DNA from: Oscillospiraceae bacterium
GTDB lineage: Bacteria > Bacillota_A > Clostridia > Oscillospirales > JAAYXM01
DNA length: 10,896 bases
NCBI GenBank assembly: GCA_017408185.1
Contig: JAFQVE010000061.1
Span: forward strand, 1-10,896
Direction: 5' to 3'
Under the pieces are notes generated by a model. That model made no database searches, was not told where the DNA came from, and worked only from the letters and a program-made list of their open reading frames with translations. Positions 1-6,222 of this stretch are shown piece after piece (the first letter of the stretch is position 1; each line of letters opens with the position of its first letter). A program made the position numbers and the translations under genes.

Positions 1-90
1 AAAGCGAAAGCTTTCTATTTCACAATTTACGAAGTAAATTATTTCATATCGAACAAAGTGAGATATTTCATTGAAAACTAAACTGCATCA
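1..90. repeat. Right part of a hairpin-array repeat element (cut by the window start)
   Basis: This is a non-coding run of short inverted repeats separated by ATTTCA-type spacers. Positions 1-14 form AAAGC/GCTTT around a GAAA loop. Positions 24-40 form AATTTAC/GTAAATT around GAA. A decayed stem at about 46-66 (ATATC...GATAT) follows, and then the tail TGAAAACTAAACTGCATC at 72-89. The same tail closes the second unit at 312-329, exactly 240 bp later, so this is most likely the right arm of an earlier copy of the same element. There is no open reading frame with a ribosome site here. The element is not one I can name. Its mobility or RNA role is unknown. Confidence 0.7.
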
Positions 91-110
91 TTATTATTCT
101 GACTCGCCAG

Positions 111-142
111 AAAAAGCGACTTGTTTCGACAAGTCGCTTTTT
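111..142. terminator. Bidirectional rho-independent terminator hairpin
   Basis: A perfect 14-bp inverted repeat (111-124 with 129-142) closes on a TTCG tetraloop. The stem is GC-rich at its centre and ends in five A on the left and five T on the right. It therefore has the shape of an intrinsic terminator read from either strand. It lies about 220 bp past the stop codon of the leftward CDF transporter gene and probably ends that operon. It would also stop rightward transcription entering from before the window. Confidence 0.85.
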
Positions 143-143
143 C

Positions 144-330
144 AATGAAATTTGCCTTTGGCAAGTGAAATAGCTTCGCTATGAAATACACGTTGTGTAT
201 GAAATATTGCTATACAATATGAAAAGGCAAATTTTATTTCACATTTTTCTGTAAGAAAAATATTTCATAATCCGTCAGGATTATTTCATATCAACGAAGT
301 TGATATTTCATTAAAAACTAAACTGCATCT
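144..330. repeat. Hairpin-array repeat element, apparently complete copy
   Basis: At least seven perfect small hairpins follow one another: 152-164 (TTGCC/GGCAA), 170-182 (ATAGC/GCTAT), 186-200 (ATACAC/GTGTAT), 204-220 (ATATTG/CAATAT), 243-261 (ATTTTTCT/AGAAAAAT), 267-284 (ATAATCC/GGATTAT) and 288-306 (ATATCAAC/GTTGATAT). Loops are 3-5 nt. Spacers in the left half read TGAAAT and in the right half ATTTCA, so the whole unit is also roughly palindromic. In addition AAATTTGCC (148-156) pairs with GGCAAATTT (226-234), which would enclose four of the hairpins or compete with the first. The unit ends with the tail AAAAACTAAACTGCATC (313-329) shared with the first copy. This is seen directly. A REP- or MITE-like nature is inferred. 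Confidence 0.75.
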
Positions 331-361
331 TTATTGATTGCAATACAAGGCTTTATCAGCG

Positions 362-1528
362 TCACAGTCCATTCCTGTCAATTACGGGTTTTACGATAAA
401 GCTTGTATCAAGTGCTGAAACCGCGGTTATAACCATTGCGGATACCGTATCATCCGGTGCAGGATAATCTATGGGAATTACAACGTCAAACAGGATGTTT
501 TTAAAATCGCCGCTCGGGACAATGCGGAAATCGTGCATGGAAAACGAGCTGTCAAGCTTTCTTAACGCACCGTAAACTTCATCGCGGATGCGGCAGACTT
601 CCTCGTTTTCCACTTCGAGAGGATCCATATGTATGAGGATTTCTATTCCGAGTTTTTTTGAAACCTCACTCTCAATAAGGTCAATAAGACCATGGCTGTC
701 CATAATATTTTCTGTTGAAGAAACCTCTGCATGGAGAGAAGCAAAAATCCGCCCCGGACCGTATTCGTGAACGATAAGGTCGTGTATCCCGAGAATTTTG
801 TCGTAACTGAGAATTTCATCGTGGATGTTCTTTACAAGCTCCGGATCCGGCGCTGTTCCGAGAAGCGGCGTGAGCGTGTCACGGACAATGCCTATTCCCG
901 CCCACATGACGAGAAGGCTTACGAGAATGCCTATGTATCCGTCGACCGGGAGAGCTGTAAATTTGGCGGCGATTATAGAAATGAGCGTAACTCCGGTTGC
1001 GAGCGCGTCGGAAAGACTGTCTGCAGAAACGGCTTCCATTGCGGATGAGTTGATTTTTTTGCCGAGCGTTTTATTGAAAACGCTCATCCAAAGCTTTACG
1101 CAGACTGAAAGGAACAGACCGAAAACGACAAACGGTGAAAAAGTTGCGCTCGCACCGCTCGTAATGCGACTAACGGATGTTTTTCCAAGCTCAAAGCCAA
1201 CAAGAAGAACAAGAAAGGCGATGACGAGCGCGCAGATGTATTCTATTCTTCCGTGACCGAAAGGATGCTCGCGGTCTGCGGGCTTTGATGAGAGCTTGAA
1301 GCCGACAAGCGTTACAACGCTTGATGCGCTGTCGGATAAGTTGTTGGCGGCATCTGCAGTTACGGCGATACTGTGCGAAAGAATGCCGAGAATGAATTTG
1401 AGAACGGCAAGAAACAGATTACAGACAATTCCAACCGTGCTTGAAACTACGCCGTAGCGTGTGCGCACGGCAGGATTCCCTGTGTTTTCGGCATCTTTTA
1501 TAAAAAGGCGTGTTATAAGCTTTGTCAT
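362..1528 (-). CDS. Cation diffusion facilitator (CDF) family metal efflux transporter
   Basis: This is a 388-residue membrane antiporter of the CDF family, which exports divalent metal ions in exchange for protons. The N-terminal half carries about six membrane helices (roughly residues 27-215). Signature elements are ADAANNLSD at 58-66, HPFGHGR at 88-94 and ADSLSD at 169-174. The likely transport-site quartet is N62, D66, D170 and D174. An N/D plus D/D arrangement is, as I recall, that of manganese exporters such as pneumococcal MntE rather than zinc exporters (which use H/D), so Mn2+ is the favoured substrate by inference. The usual cytoplasmic dimerisation domain spans about 225-305. Residues about 310-388 look like a second copy of it (MHDFRIVP echoes IHDLIVHEYGPG). 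The ATG has an AAAGGA site about 12 nt upstream. The gene is last in a leftward operon, 20 bp after the deacetylase gene. Confidence 0.9.
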   Translation of the reverse strand: MTKLITRLFIKDAENTGNPAVRTRYGVVSSTVGIVCNLFLAVLKFILGILSHSIAVTADAANNLSDSASSVVTLVGFKLSSKPADREHPFGHGRIEYICALVIAFLVLLVGFELGKTSVSRITSGASATFSPFVVFGLFLSVCVKLWMSVFNKTLGKKINSSAMEAVSADSLSDALATGVTLISIIAAKFTALPVDGYIGILVSLLVMWAGIGIVRDTLTPLLGTAPDPELVKNIHDEILSYDKILGIHDLIVHEYGPGRIFASLHAEVSSTENIMDSHGLIDLIESEVSKKLGIEILIHMDPLEVENEEVCRIRDEVYGALRKLDSSFSMHDFRIVPSGDFKNILFDVVIPIDYPAPDDTVSAMVITAVSALDTSFIVKPVIDRNGL

Positions 1529-1548
1529 TATTAGAACAATTCCTTTGA

Positions 1549-2904
1549 TTATTTGATAAGTGCGCGTTTTATATGCGCAAAAACATCTTTGCGCAAAAGC
1601 TTTCCGGGCTTTGTTGTGAATTCATAATCCGGTGAGATTTTGCGCATAACGGTTGCGAAAAGTTCTCCGGTCACGGGAGACTTAAACGAAAGCTTTTCTT
1701 TGTTTGCGCGGTTGATTATGCCAAGCTCGGATGCAACACAGAAAGCAATAAAATATGGATGTGCGGGTGTGAGTCCGTAGCTTTCGGCACAGGCGCGGTC
1801 AAGCCCTTTTGTGGAGTAGCCGGAGTCCACAAAGCTCCGGTACGCTTCGTTTACCTTTTCGGGTGGCGTAATCATAGTGATAAGCTCGCCGAAGATAAGC
1901 GCCCGGGAAGGCTGCAGAGTGTTATTGCGATATGCAACCGTATATCCTGCGCTTACAAGCGCGGCGGCATCTTCGTCATAGCAATCAACAAACGGAGAGA
2001 GAGCTAAAAGCTCAGATACGGTAACGACTTCATAACCGTAGCTTTTGAGAATTTTCAGCTGCTCGGGAAGTGCGGCGGCAACAGGCGTAAGACGCGCCAT
2101 GCTGTAGCCGTCCTTCTGGAAAATTATCTGCCCGTTGAGAGAATCCGGGTTATCCTCAAGAGCACGGCGAAGCGGCGCGACCATCGCTTCCACATCGGAT
2201 TCAAAATCACCTGTGGGAAGCCAACCGCCGCCGTCAAAGCTTGCCGCCATATAGTTGTAACCGGCGTAGCGGTAAGCATCGTATGAGTTTTTACCGTCAG
2301 GAATTTTGTCGACATAGTGCGGCGGGCGTGAAAGACTCATCTTATAACCGTGGCGGTCAAGAAGGAGACTGTCAAGCTCCATAATATCGGCAATGACCTC
2401 GTGGACATTGTTGAAATGCTCGCGTTCACCGTAAACCATTTTCATTTTACCGAACAGGATATGGCGATAGCCGTGGTTTGATATCTCGTGACCTCCGGCA
2501 AGAATGCGCGAGATAAGTTCGGGCTTGTTTTTTGCACCTGCGTGACTATCCTGATTGATGTCCGGGTAGTGGTCGAATTTAACGCCGCCCCACGTGAAAG
2601 AACCGTGAGTGCCGGCTTCGTCAGGATAGTTATGCTCGGTTGTGCCGATAACATCAAACGTTCCGCGCGCACCGAAGCTTTCAAGAGTTTCAAGAAGATG
2701 CAAAGTGAGACCGGAGTCCGTGATTTTCGGATTTGTTTGCGCATCGGTAGGACCGTCGTCAAAAGTCATTGCAACAACACGGCGCAGATGTGGGGGGGAA
2801 ACTTTTTCTATTCTGCGCACAGGGGTGATGTATTCACAGTCACGGCTTTTCTGATACTCTTTTAAAACGTGCTTTGCGCGTCTTGCAAGATCATATAAAA
2901 TCAT
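1549..2904 (-). CDS. NodB-type polysaccharide deacetylase with SLH-like C-terminal region
   Basis: This 451-residue protein has a metal-dependent carbohydrate esterase family 4 (NodB) domain, which normally removes acetyl groups from N-acetylated glycans. The core motifs are visible: FDDGP at 48-52 (catalytic base and metal Asp), HEISNHGYRH at 139-148 (metal His residues) and RPPHY at 193-197. Residues 83-135 form an insert between motifs 1 and 2. From about 305 to 451 the sequence resembles degenerate SLH repeats (for example ELGIIN at 393-398 followed by a TGELFATVMRKI stretch at 412-423), a module that normally holds proteins on the cell wall. No signal peptide is visible: the first 40 residues are charged and amphipathic. 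The start is firm, because AGGAGG lies 7 nt upstream inside the end of the preceding gene and the two genes overlap as ATGA, suggesting translational coupling. The true substrate is unknown. Confidence 0.82.
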   Translation of the reverse strand: MILYDLARRAKHVLKEYQKSRDCEYITPVRRIEKVSPPHLRRVVAMTFDDGPTDAQTNPKITDSGLTLHLLETLESFGARGTFDVIGTTEHNYPDEAGTHGSFTWGGVKFDHYPDINQDSHAGAKNKPELISRILAGGHEISNHGYRHILFGKMKMVYGEREHFNNVHEVIADIMELDSLLLDRHGYKMSLSRPPHYVDKIPDGKNSYDAYRYAGYNYMAASFDGGGWLPTGDFESDVEAMVAPLRRALEDNPDSLNGQIIFQKDGYSMARLTPVAAALPEQLKILKSYGYEVVTVSELLALSPFVDCYDEDAAALVSAGYTVAYRNNTLQPSRALIFGELITMITPPEKVNEAYRSFVDSGYSTKGLDRACAESYGLTPAHPYFIAFCVASELGIINRANKEKLSFKSPVTGELFATVMRKISPDYEFTTKPGKLLRKDVFAHIKRALIK

Positions 2905-3692
2905 TTTCTTTCCTCCTTGTATACCTCGACGTATTTTCCGTTTTCTTTTTTTGCGAAAGGATATTTTATTCCCAGATAAATAAGTGCAAAAAGAGTTTTG
3001 ATATATTTGCCGTAGAGCCGCTCAACTTTGTAACCGTATCTTTTGCAACGGAGAACAACTCCGGGGCTTGCACATCCGCACCAGACCCGACCGCGGCAGG
3101 AGAGAAGCGCCGCTTTGAGTTTTTCTTCAAAATCCGGCTCATTCATTGCAGATTCAGGAAGGTCACACTCCCAGTAGCTTGTGCCTACCTCACCGGGGCA
3201 ATGCGCATCGCTTCCGGCAGAAAAGGGAAGATTGTGTTTTCTGCAAAGCTCAAGTGCGCGCTTGTTTGCCAAGCGGAGCCTTGAGTGGACAACACGGGAG
3301 TTGAATACTTCAATGCCGTCAAGCTGTTCATACAGCGCCTTGTTGTGTGGGCGAGGCGGAGCGAAAGGGTGTGCGTAAAAGACAAGTGCGCCCTGCTCGT
3401 GTGCCGAGCGGCAAATATCGCGCCAGTAAAAACGGCCGTATTCATCACGGGAGAGATTCTCGTTTATATGTTCTTTCATAAAGAAAACGAGAAGATGGCC
3501 GACATCGGTTGAAAATTCGCAAGACGGGATTATGAAAAAATTATCGCGCGGTCTGTGGCTTCTGAAAGCGTTGTGGTCACAGGTGGCAACACCGGAAAGG
3601 CCTGCACACCGTGCCGCTTCCACAAGCTCGTCGGAGGTCATCTGCGAATCATAGGAAAGGTTTGTGTGAACGTGTAAATCAAATTTCATCAT
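2901..3692 (-). CDS. PHP-domain metal-dependent phosphoesterase
   Basis: This 263-residue protein is of the PHP superfamily, whose members are phosphoesterases with a multi-metal centre. Ligand motifs occur in the expected order: HVHTNLS at 7-13 (H7, H9), CDHN at 38-41 (D39, H40), CEFST at 58-62 (E59) with H66 nearby, AHPF at 107-110 (H108), EVFN at 128-131 and GSDAH at 160-164 (D162, H164). All key positions are present, so an active enzyme is expected. A basic, partly hydrophobic tail (about 222-250) may touch the membrane or a partner. Two ATGs stand in tandem (MM), with GAGG a few bases upstream inside the preceding ATP-grasp gene. The gap to that gene is 3 bp and the overlap with the next gene is 4 bp. 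The substrate could be a phosphate ester of a nucleotide or glycan, and nothing here decides it. Confidence 0.85.
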   Translation of the reverse strand: MMKFDLHVHTNLSYDSQMTSDELVEAARCAGLSGVATCDHNAFRSHRPRDNFFIIPSCEFSTDVGHLLVFFMKEHINENLSRDEYGRFYWRDICRSAHEQGALVFYAHPFAPPRPHNKALYEQLDGIEVFNSRVVHSRLRLANKRALELCRKHNLPFSAGSDAHCPGEVGTSYWECDLPESAMNEPDFEEKLKAALLSCRGRVWCGCASPGVVLRCKRYGYKVERLYGKYIKTLFALIYLGIKYPFAKKENGKYVEVYKEERK

Positions 3693-3695
3693 ATG

Positions 3696-4889
3696 TTACC
3701 TCACGATACTGTCTGTTTTCTTCAGGGCGCATTTAAGATATCTGACCGACGAGCGTATGTCGCGGATATCAAGCACGCCGTCAGAAATGCGTGGGTTCAA
3801 AAGCCCGAAGATAAAAGAAAGGGCGAATTTTATTTTACTGCTGCTGCGCCGTAAGTATGCAGGAAAAGCAAGCAAATCCTGAAGCAGAAAGCGCATTTTA
3901 TGCCCGACCTTATATTGCGGCGTGAAGCTTGTGAATACGGGGGCTTCTTCACCGCGTGCCGCGCGGCAAAGCGCGAGAGAAATATTGCAACCGGAATTTG
4001 GAGCAAGCGCAGAGCTTCCCCAGAAGCGCGGGTTAATTTCCATAAGATAAAAGCCTGTTTCGGGGGTTCCTTTAAACTCAACCATCGCAACGCCCACCCA
4101 ATTAAGTGCGCGCAAAAGCCTTATGGCGAAGTCTGCAAGCTCCGGAAGATCAGCACTTTCGCAGAAGCAGGACGGTCCACCCGATGCCGGGTATTCACGA
4201 AGTCTGTGATGGCAAAATATCTCAAGAGGTTCGTGGTTTTTGCCGAAAACCGCCGAAACGCCGTAGCCGTCACCTGTGATATATTGCTGTACGAGAATGT
4301 CACCGCCGTACCTTGCAAATTTAGGATAGCTTTTCAAAAATTCCTCTTTTGTATTTACTATTTTATATCTTTCATCCGGAGAAAGCCCGAGCATTTCACC
4401 GGCAGGAAGCTTTATCACAGCGGGATAGCTTATGCGAAGTGAAAGCTCCTCCACCGTTTCGTTTTCTTTCAAAAAGGTTGTTTCGGGAACAGGAACGCCG
4501 ATGCTTTCTGCAAAAGGGATAAGGCGGGATTTATCGTTTGCAAGCTCAATTGAAGAAAGGGGAGGAAGCGCTGTATCAGCAAACGCTTCTATCTCTGCGT
4601 GCTTTTTGCACATCGCAAGAAGCGAGGTTATACCTACTGGAATAATAACAGGGCGTTCATTGAAGCTTTCGGAGAGCTTTTGCAGATCGGCAATAAACTG
4701 TGCCGGATTCTTTTCCGCATCGGAAATATAAGCAGCTTCCGAGGTGTATTTTGAATAAAAGCCGAGCTCTGAACCTTTTTTGCATACTGTTCGTTCCGTG
4801 GCGGTAATATGAAAGCCCTCTTTGCCGAGAGAGCGGATAACCGGCAGGCTCATACGGTAACGGACATCTGTAACAATTGCGGAATTCAA
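3696..4889 (-). CDS. ATP-grasp superfamily carboxylate-amine ligase-like protein
   Basis: This 397-residue protein is an ATP-grasp enzyme, a class that activates a carboxylate as an acyl-phosphate and joins it to an amine or thiol. Residues 1-110 form the preATP-grasp Rossmann-like part. Nucleotide-binding features follow: NDKSRL at 118-123, VIKLP at 158-162 (ATP-contacting Lys), VQQYITGDGYG at 200-210, and the metal-binding segment MVEFK at 269-273 with MEINPRFWGS at 283-292. The HHRLREYPASGG stretch (227-238) is typical of the uncharacterised COG3919-like ligases often found near polysaccharide genes. The start is TTG, because no in-frame ATG or GTG lies between it and the upstream stop. 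It is supported by AGGGGTG about 8 nt before. It is the first gene of the leftward operon, directly behind a promoter. The product formed is unknown. Confidence 0.82.
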   Translation of the reverse strand: MNSAIVTDVRYRMSLPVIRSLGKEGFHITATERTVCKKGSELGFYSKYTSEAAYISDAEKNPAQFIADLQKLSESFNERPVIIPVGITSLLAMCKKHAEIEAFADTALPPLSSIELANDKSRLIPFAESIGVPVPETTFLKENETVEELSLRISYPAVIKLPAGEMLGLSPDERYKIVNTKEEFLKSYPKFARYGGDILVQQYITGDGYGVSAVFGKNHEPLEIFCHHRLREYPASGGPSCFCESADLPELADFAIRLLRALNWVGVAMVEFKGTPETGFYLMEINPRFWGSSALAPNSGCNISLALCRAARGEEAPVFTSFTPQYKVGHKMRFLLQDLLAFPAYLRRSSSKIKFALSFIFGLLNPRISDGVLDIRDIRSSVRYLKCALKKTDSIVR

Positions 4890-4918
4890 TGCGGACGCAC
4901 CCCTGTCTTTTTTACATT

Positions 4919-4956
4919 ATTATATTAGTATACCACAAAACAGAGCCTCTTGTAAA
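4919..4956 (-). promoter_or_regulatory. Sigma-A-like promoter of the leftward four-gene operon
   Basis: Read on the minus strand, TTTACA (4956-4951) is followed after 18 bp by TATACT (4932-4927), with the nearby TATAAT (4924-4919) as an alternative -10. Transcription would start at about 4915-4921 and give a leader of about 30 nt before the TTG start at 4889. The boxes are seen directly. Activity is inferred. Confidence 0.6.
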
Positions 4957-4964
4957 GCATAAGG

Positions 4965-5016
4965 ATAACTAATAACTAAAAGACGGAGAGCTGAGTTATT
5001 AGTAAAAACTATAACT
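4965..5016. promoter_or_regulatory. Cluster of ATAACT/AGTTAT half-sites in the divergent promoter region (candidate operator)
   Basis: The hexamer ATAACT occurs at 4965-4970, 4972-4977 and 5011-5016, and its complement AGTTAT at 4994-4999. The second and third form the arms of a 10-bp perfect inverted repeat, 4968-4977 with 4994-5003, spaced by 16 bp. The cluster lies between the -35 boxes of two divergent promoters, where a shared regulator could act on both sides. No regulator gene lies in the window. The pattern is direct and the function is inferred. Confidence 0.45.
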
Positions 5017-5058
5017 CTTTTAAAATCATTTGTAATTAATATATGATGCGAAAAGTGC

Positions 5059-5087
5059 TTGTTTATTTTGAAAAAATGTTGTATACT
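5059..5087 (+). promoter_or_regulatory. Sigma-A-like promoter of the rightward oxidoreductase genes
   Basis: TTGTTT (5059-5064) and TATACT (5082-5087) are separated by 17 bp, with TG two bases ahead of the -10. The predicted start is near 5094, giving a leader of about 43 nt that holds a strong ribosome site, GGAGGG at 5123-5128. No riboswitch-like fold was recognised in this short leader. Confidence 0.6.
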
Positions 5088-5136
5088 GTGTATTAGACAA
5101 ATAATGTTCAAATACATATTACGGAGGGTTTCCAAA

Positions 5137-6201
5137 ATGGGAAAAGTTAGAGTTCTTCTCATCGGCGCCGCGTTCTCCGCGGATTTGCACGCAGAGGGGT
5201 ATGCCCGCTGCGGCGACATTGCAGAGCTTGTTGCGATTTGTGATAAGGATACAAGCCGCATAAAGACTCTTGCAGATAGATACGGCTTTAAGGATTATGC
5301 TGTATATGATGATATGTTCAAGGCTATTGAAGAGGTCGACTGTGATGTTGTTGACATCTGCCTGCCGAACTTCCTTCACCACGATGCTGCTCTTGCTGCA
5401 TTCAAGAAGGGCCGTCACGTTATCAGCGAAAAGCCGCTTGCTACAACCGTAGAAGATGCAAAGGAAATGCTTGATGCTGCAGAGGCTGCAGGCAAGAAGC
5501 TTTACTATGCTGAGGACTGGCTCTTTGCTCCGGCTCTCAACCGTGCTCTTGAAGTTATCGACGAGGGCGCAATCGGCAAGCCGATGTTTGTCCGCGCTCG
5601 TGAGTGCCACAACGGTTCACACTCTCCGTTTGCTCAGACAATTAAATTCTGCGGCGGCGGTTCGATGGTTCACCTCGGTGTTCATCCGGTCTGCTTTATG
5701 CTCGCTCTTAAGAACAACCGCTGGACAGAGGTTGTTGCAATGACATCCGGCGGCGGTGAGTCAAATCTTCGTCATAAGACAATGGAAGGTGAAGACTGGG
5801 GAGCTGCACTTATGCGTTTTGAGGACGGCACAACAGCACTGCTTGAGGCAAACTACGTATCAGAGGGCGGTATGGAAGACGTTATCGACTTCTACGGCGA
5901 CCAGGGCTGCCTCCATGTTGACCTTACCTTCTCCTCTGCTCTTAACCTTTTCTCAATTCCGGGTGCAAAGTACACGGTTGAGAAGGCAGATATAACAACA
6001 GGCTGGTCACGTCCTGCTGTTGACGAGAAGTTCAACCTCGGTTATGTAAACGAAATCCGTCACTTTATGGAATCTGCACGCGATAACAAGGACGCAAAGG
6101 TAGGTCTCCGTGGCGTTGACGGTTATGAAGCAATCAGAGTTATTAACCTTATCTACAAATCAGCACGCGAAGGCGTAGCTGTTAAGAATGACAGACTTTA
6201 A
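5137..6201 (+). CDS. Gfo/Idh/MocA family NAD(P)-dependent oxidoreductase
   Basis: This 354-residue protein is of the Gfo/Idh/MocA family, which oxidises or reduces sugars, inositols and related alcohols with NAD(P). The Rossmann fold starts at residue 5, with the nucleotide loop IGAAFSADLHAEGY (9-22). This departs from the usual GxGxxG/A because Ala replaces the second Gly. The family motif EKPLATT is at 98-104 (K99 is the usual catalytic Lys) and the HLGVHPVCFML stretch at 179-189 supplies the usual active-site His (H183). Length matches the family. The ATG at 5137 is chosen because GGAGGG lies 8 nt upstream. A longer in-frame reading from 5059 would overlap the promoter. It stands 21 bp ahead of the large flavoenzyme gene and is almost surely co-transcribed with it. 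Codon use is strongly biased (AAG, CGT/CGC), suggesting high expression. The substrate is not evident. Confidence 0.88.
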   Translation: MGKVRVLLIGAAFSADLHAEGYARCGDIAELVAICDKDTSRIKTLADRYGFKDYAVYDDMFKAIEEVDCDVVDICLPNFLHHDAALAAFKKGRHVISEKPLATTVEDAKEMLDAAEAAGKKLYYAEDWLFAPALNRALEVIDEGAIGKPMFVRARECHNGSHSPFAQTIKFCGGGSMVHLGVHPVCFMLALKNNRWTEVVAMTSGGGESNLRHKTMEGEDWGAALMRFEDGTTALLEANYVSEGGMEDVIDFYGDQGCLHVDLTFSSALNLFSIPGAKYTVEKADITTGWSRPAVDEKFNLGYVNEIRHFMESARDNKDAKVGLRGVDGYEAIRVINLIYKSAREGVAVKNDRL

Positions 6202-6222
6202 TATTGAAGGAGGATAATAGAT

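Noticed and set aside
1..361. Possible CRISPR array
   Set aside because: The repeated unit is only a six-base spacer between hairpins of differing sequence. There is no constant 24-37 bp repeat with even spacers.
825..1256. 143-residue open frame on the plus strand
   Set aside because: It is antisense to the CDF transporter membrane region. The Thr/Arg/Ser-rich text is typical of a reversed membrane gene.
2792..2798. Run of seven G (seven C in the coding strand) early in the deacetylase gene as a phase-variable tract
   Set aside because: Seven bases is short for slippage switching and it encodes an ordinary Ser-Pro-Pro. The frame is intact and there is no other sign of switching.
3900..4442. 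180-residue open frame on the plus strand
   Set aside because: It lies wholly antisense to the ATP-grasp gene, shows no family motif and has no clear ribosome site.
5059..5136. Longer N-terminus for the MocA-family oxidoreductase
   Set aside because: The extension would begin with TTG inside the -35 box, ahead of the predicted transcription start, without a ribosome site. The ATG at 5137 has GGAGGG 8 nt upstream and begins the Rossmann fold directly.
5119..5610. 163-residue open frame on the minus strand
   Set aside because: It is antisense to the MocA-family gene, whose motifs and codon bias are clear. The frame has low-complexity Ser/Ile/Val text and no promoter.
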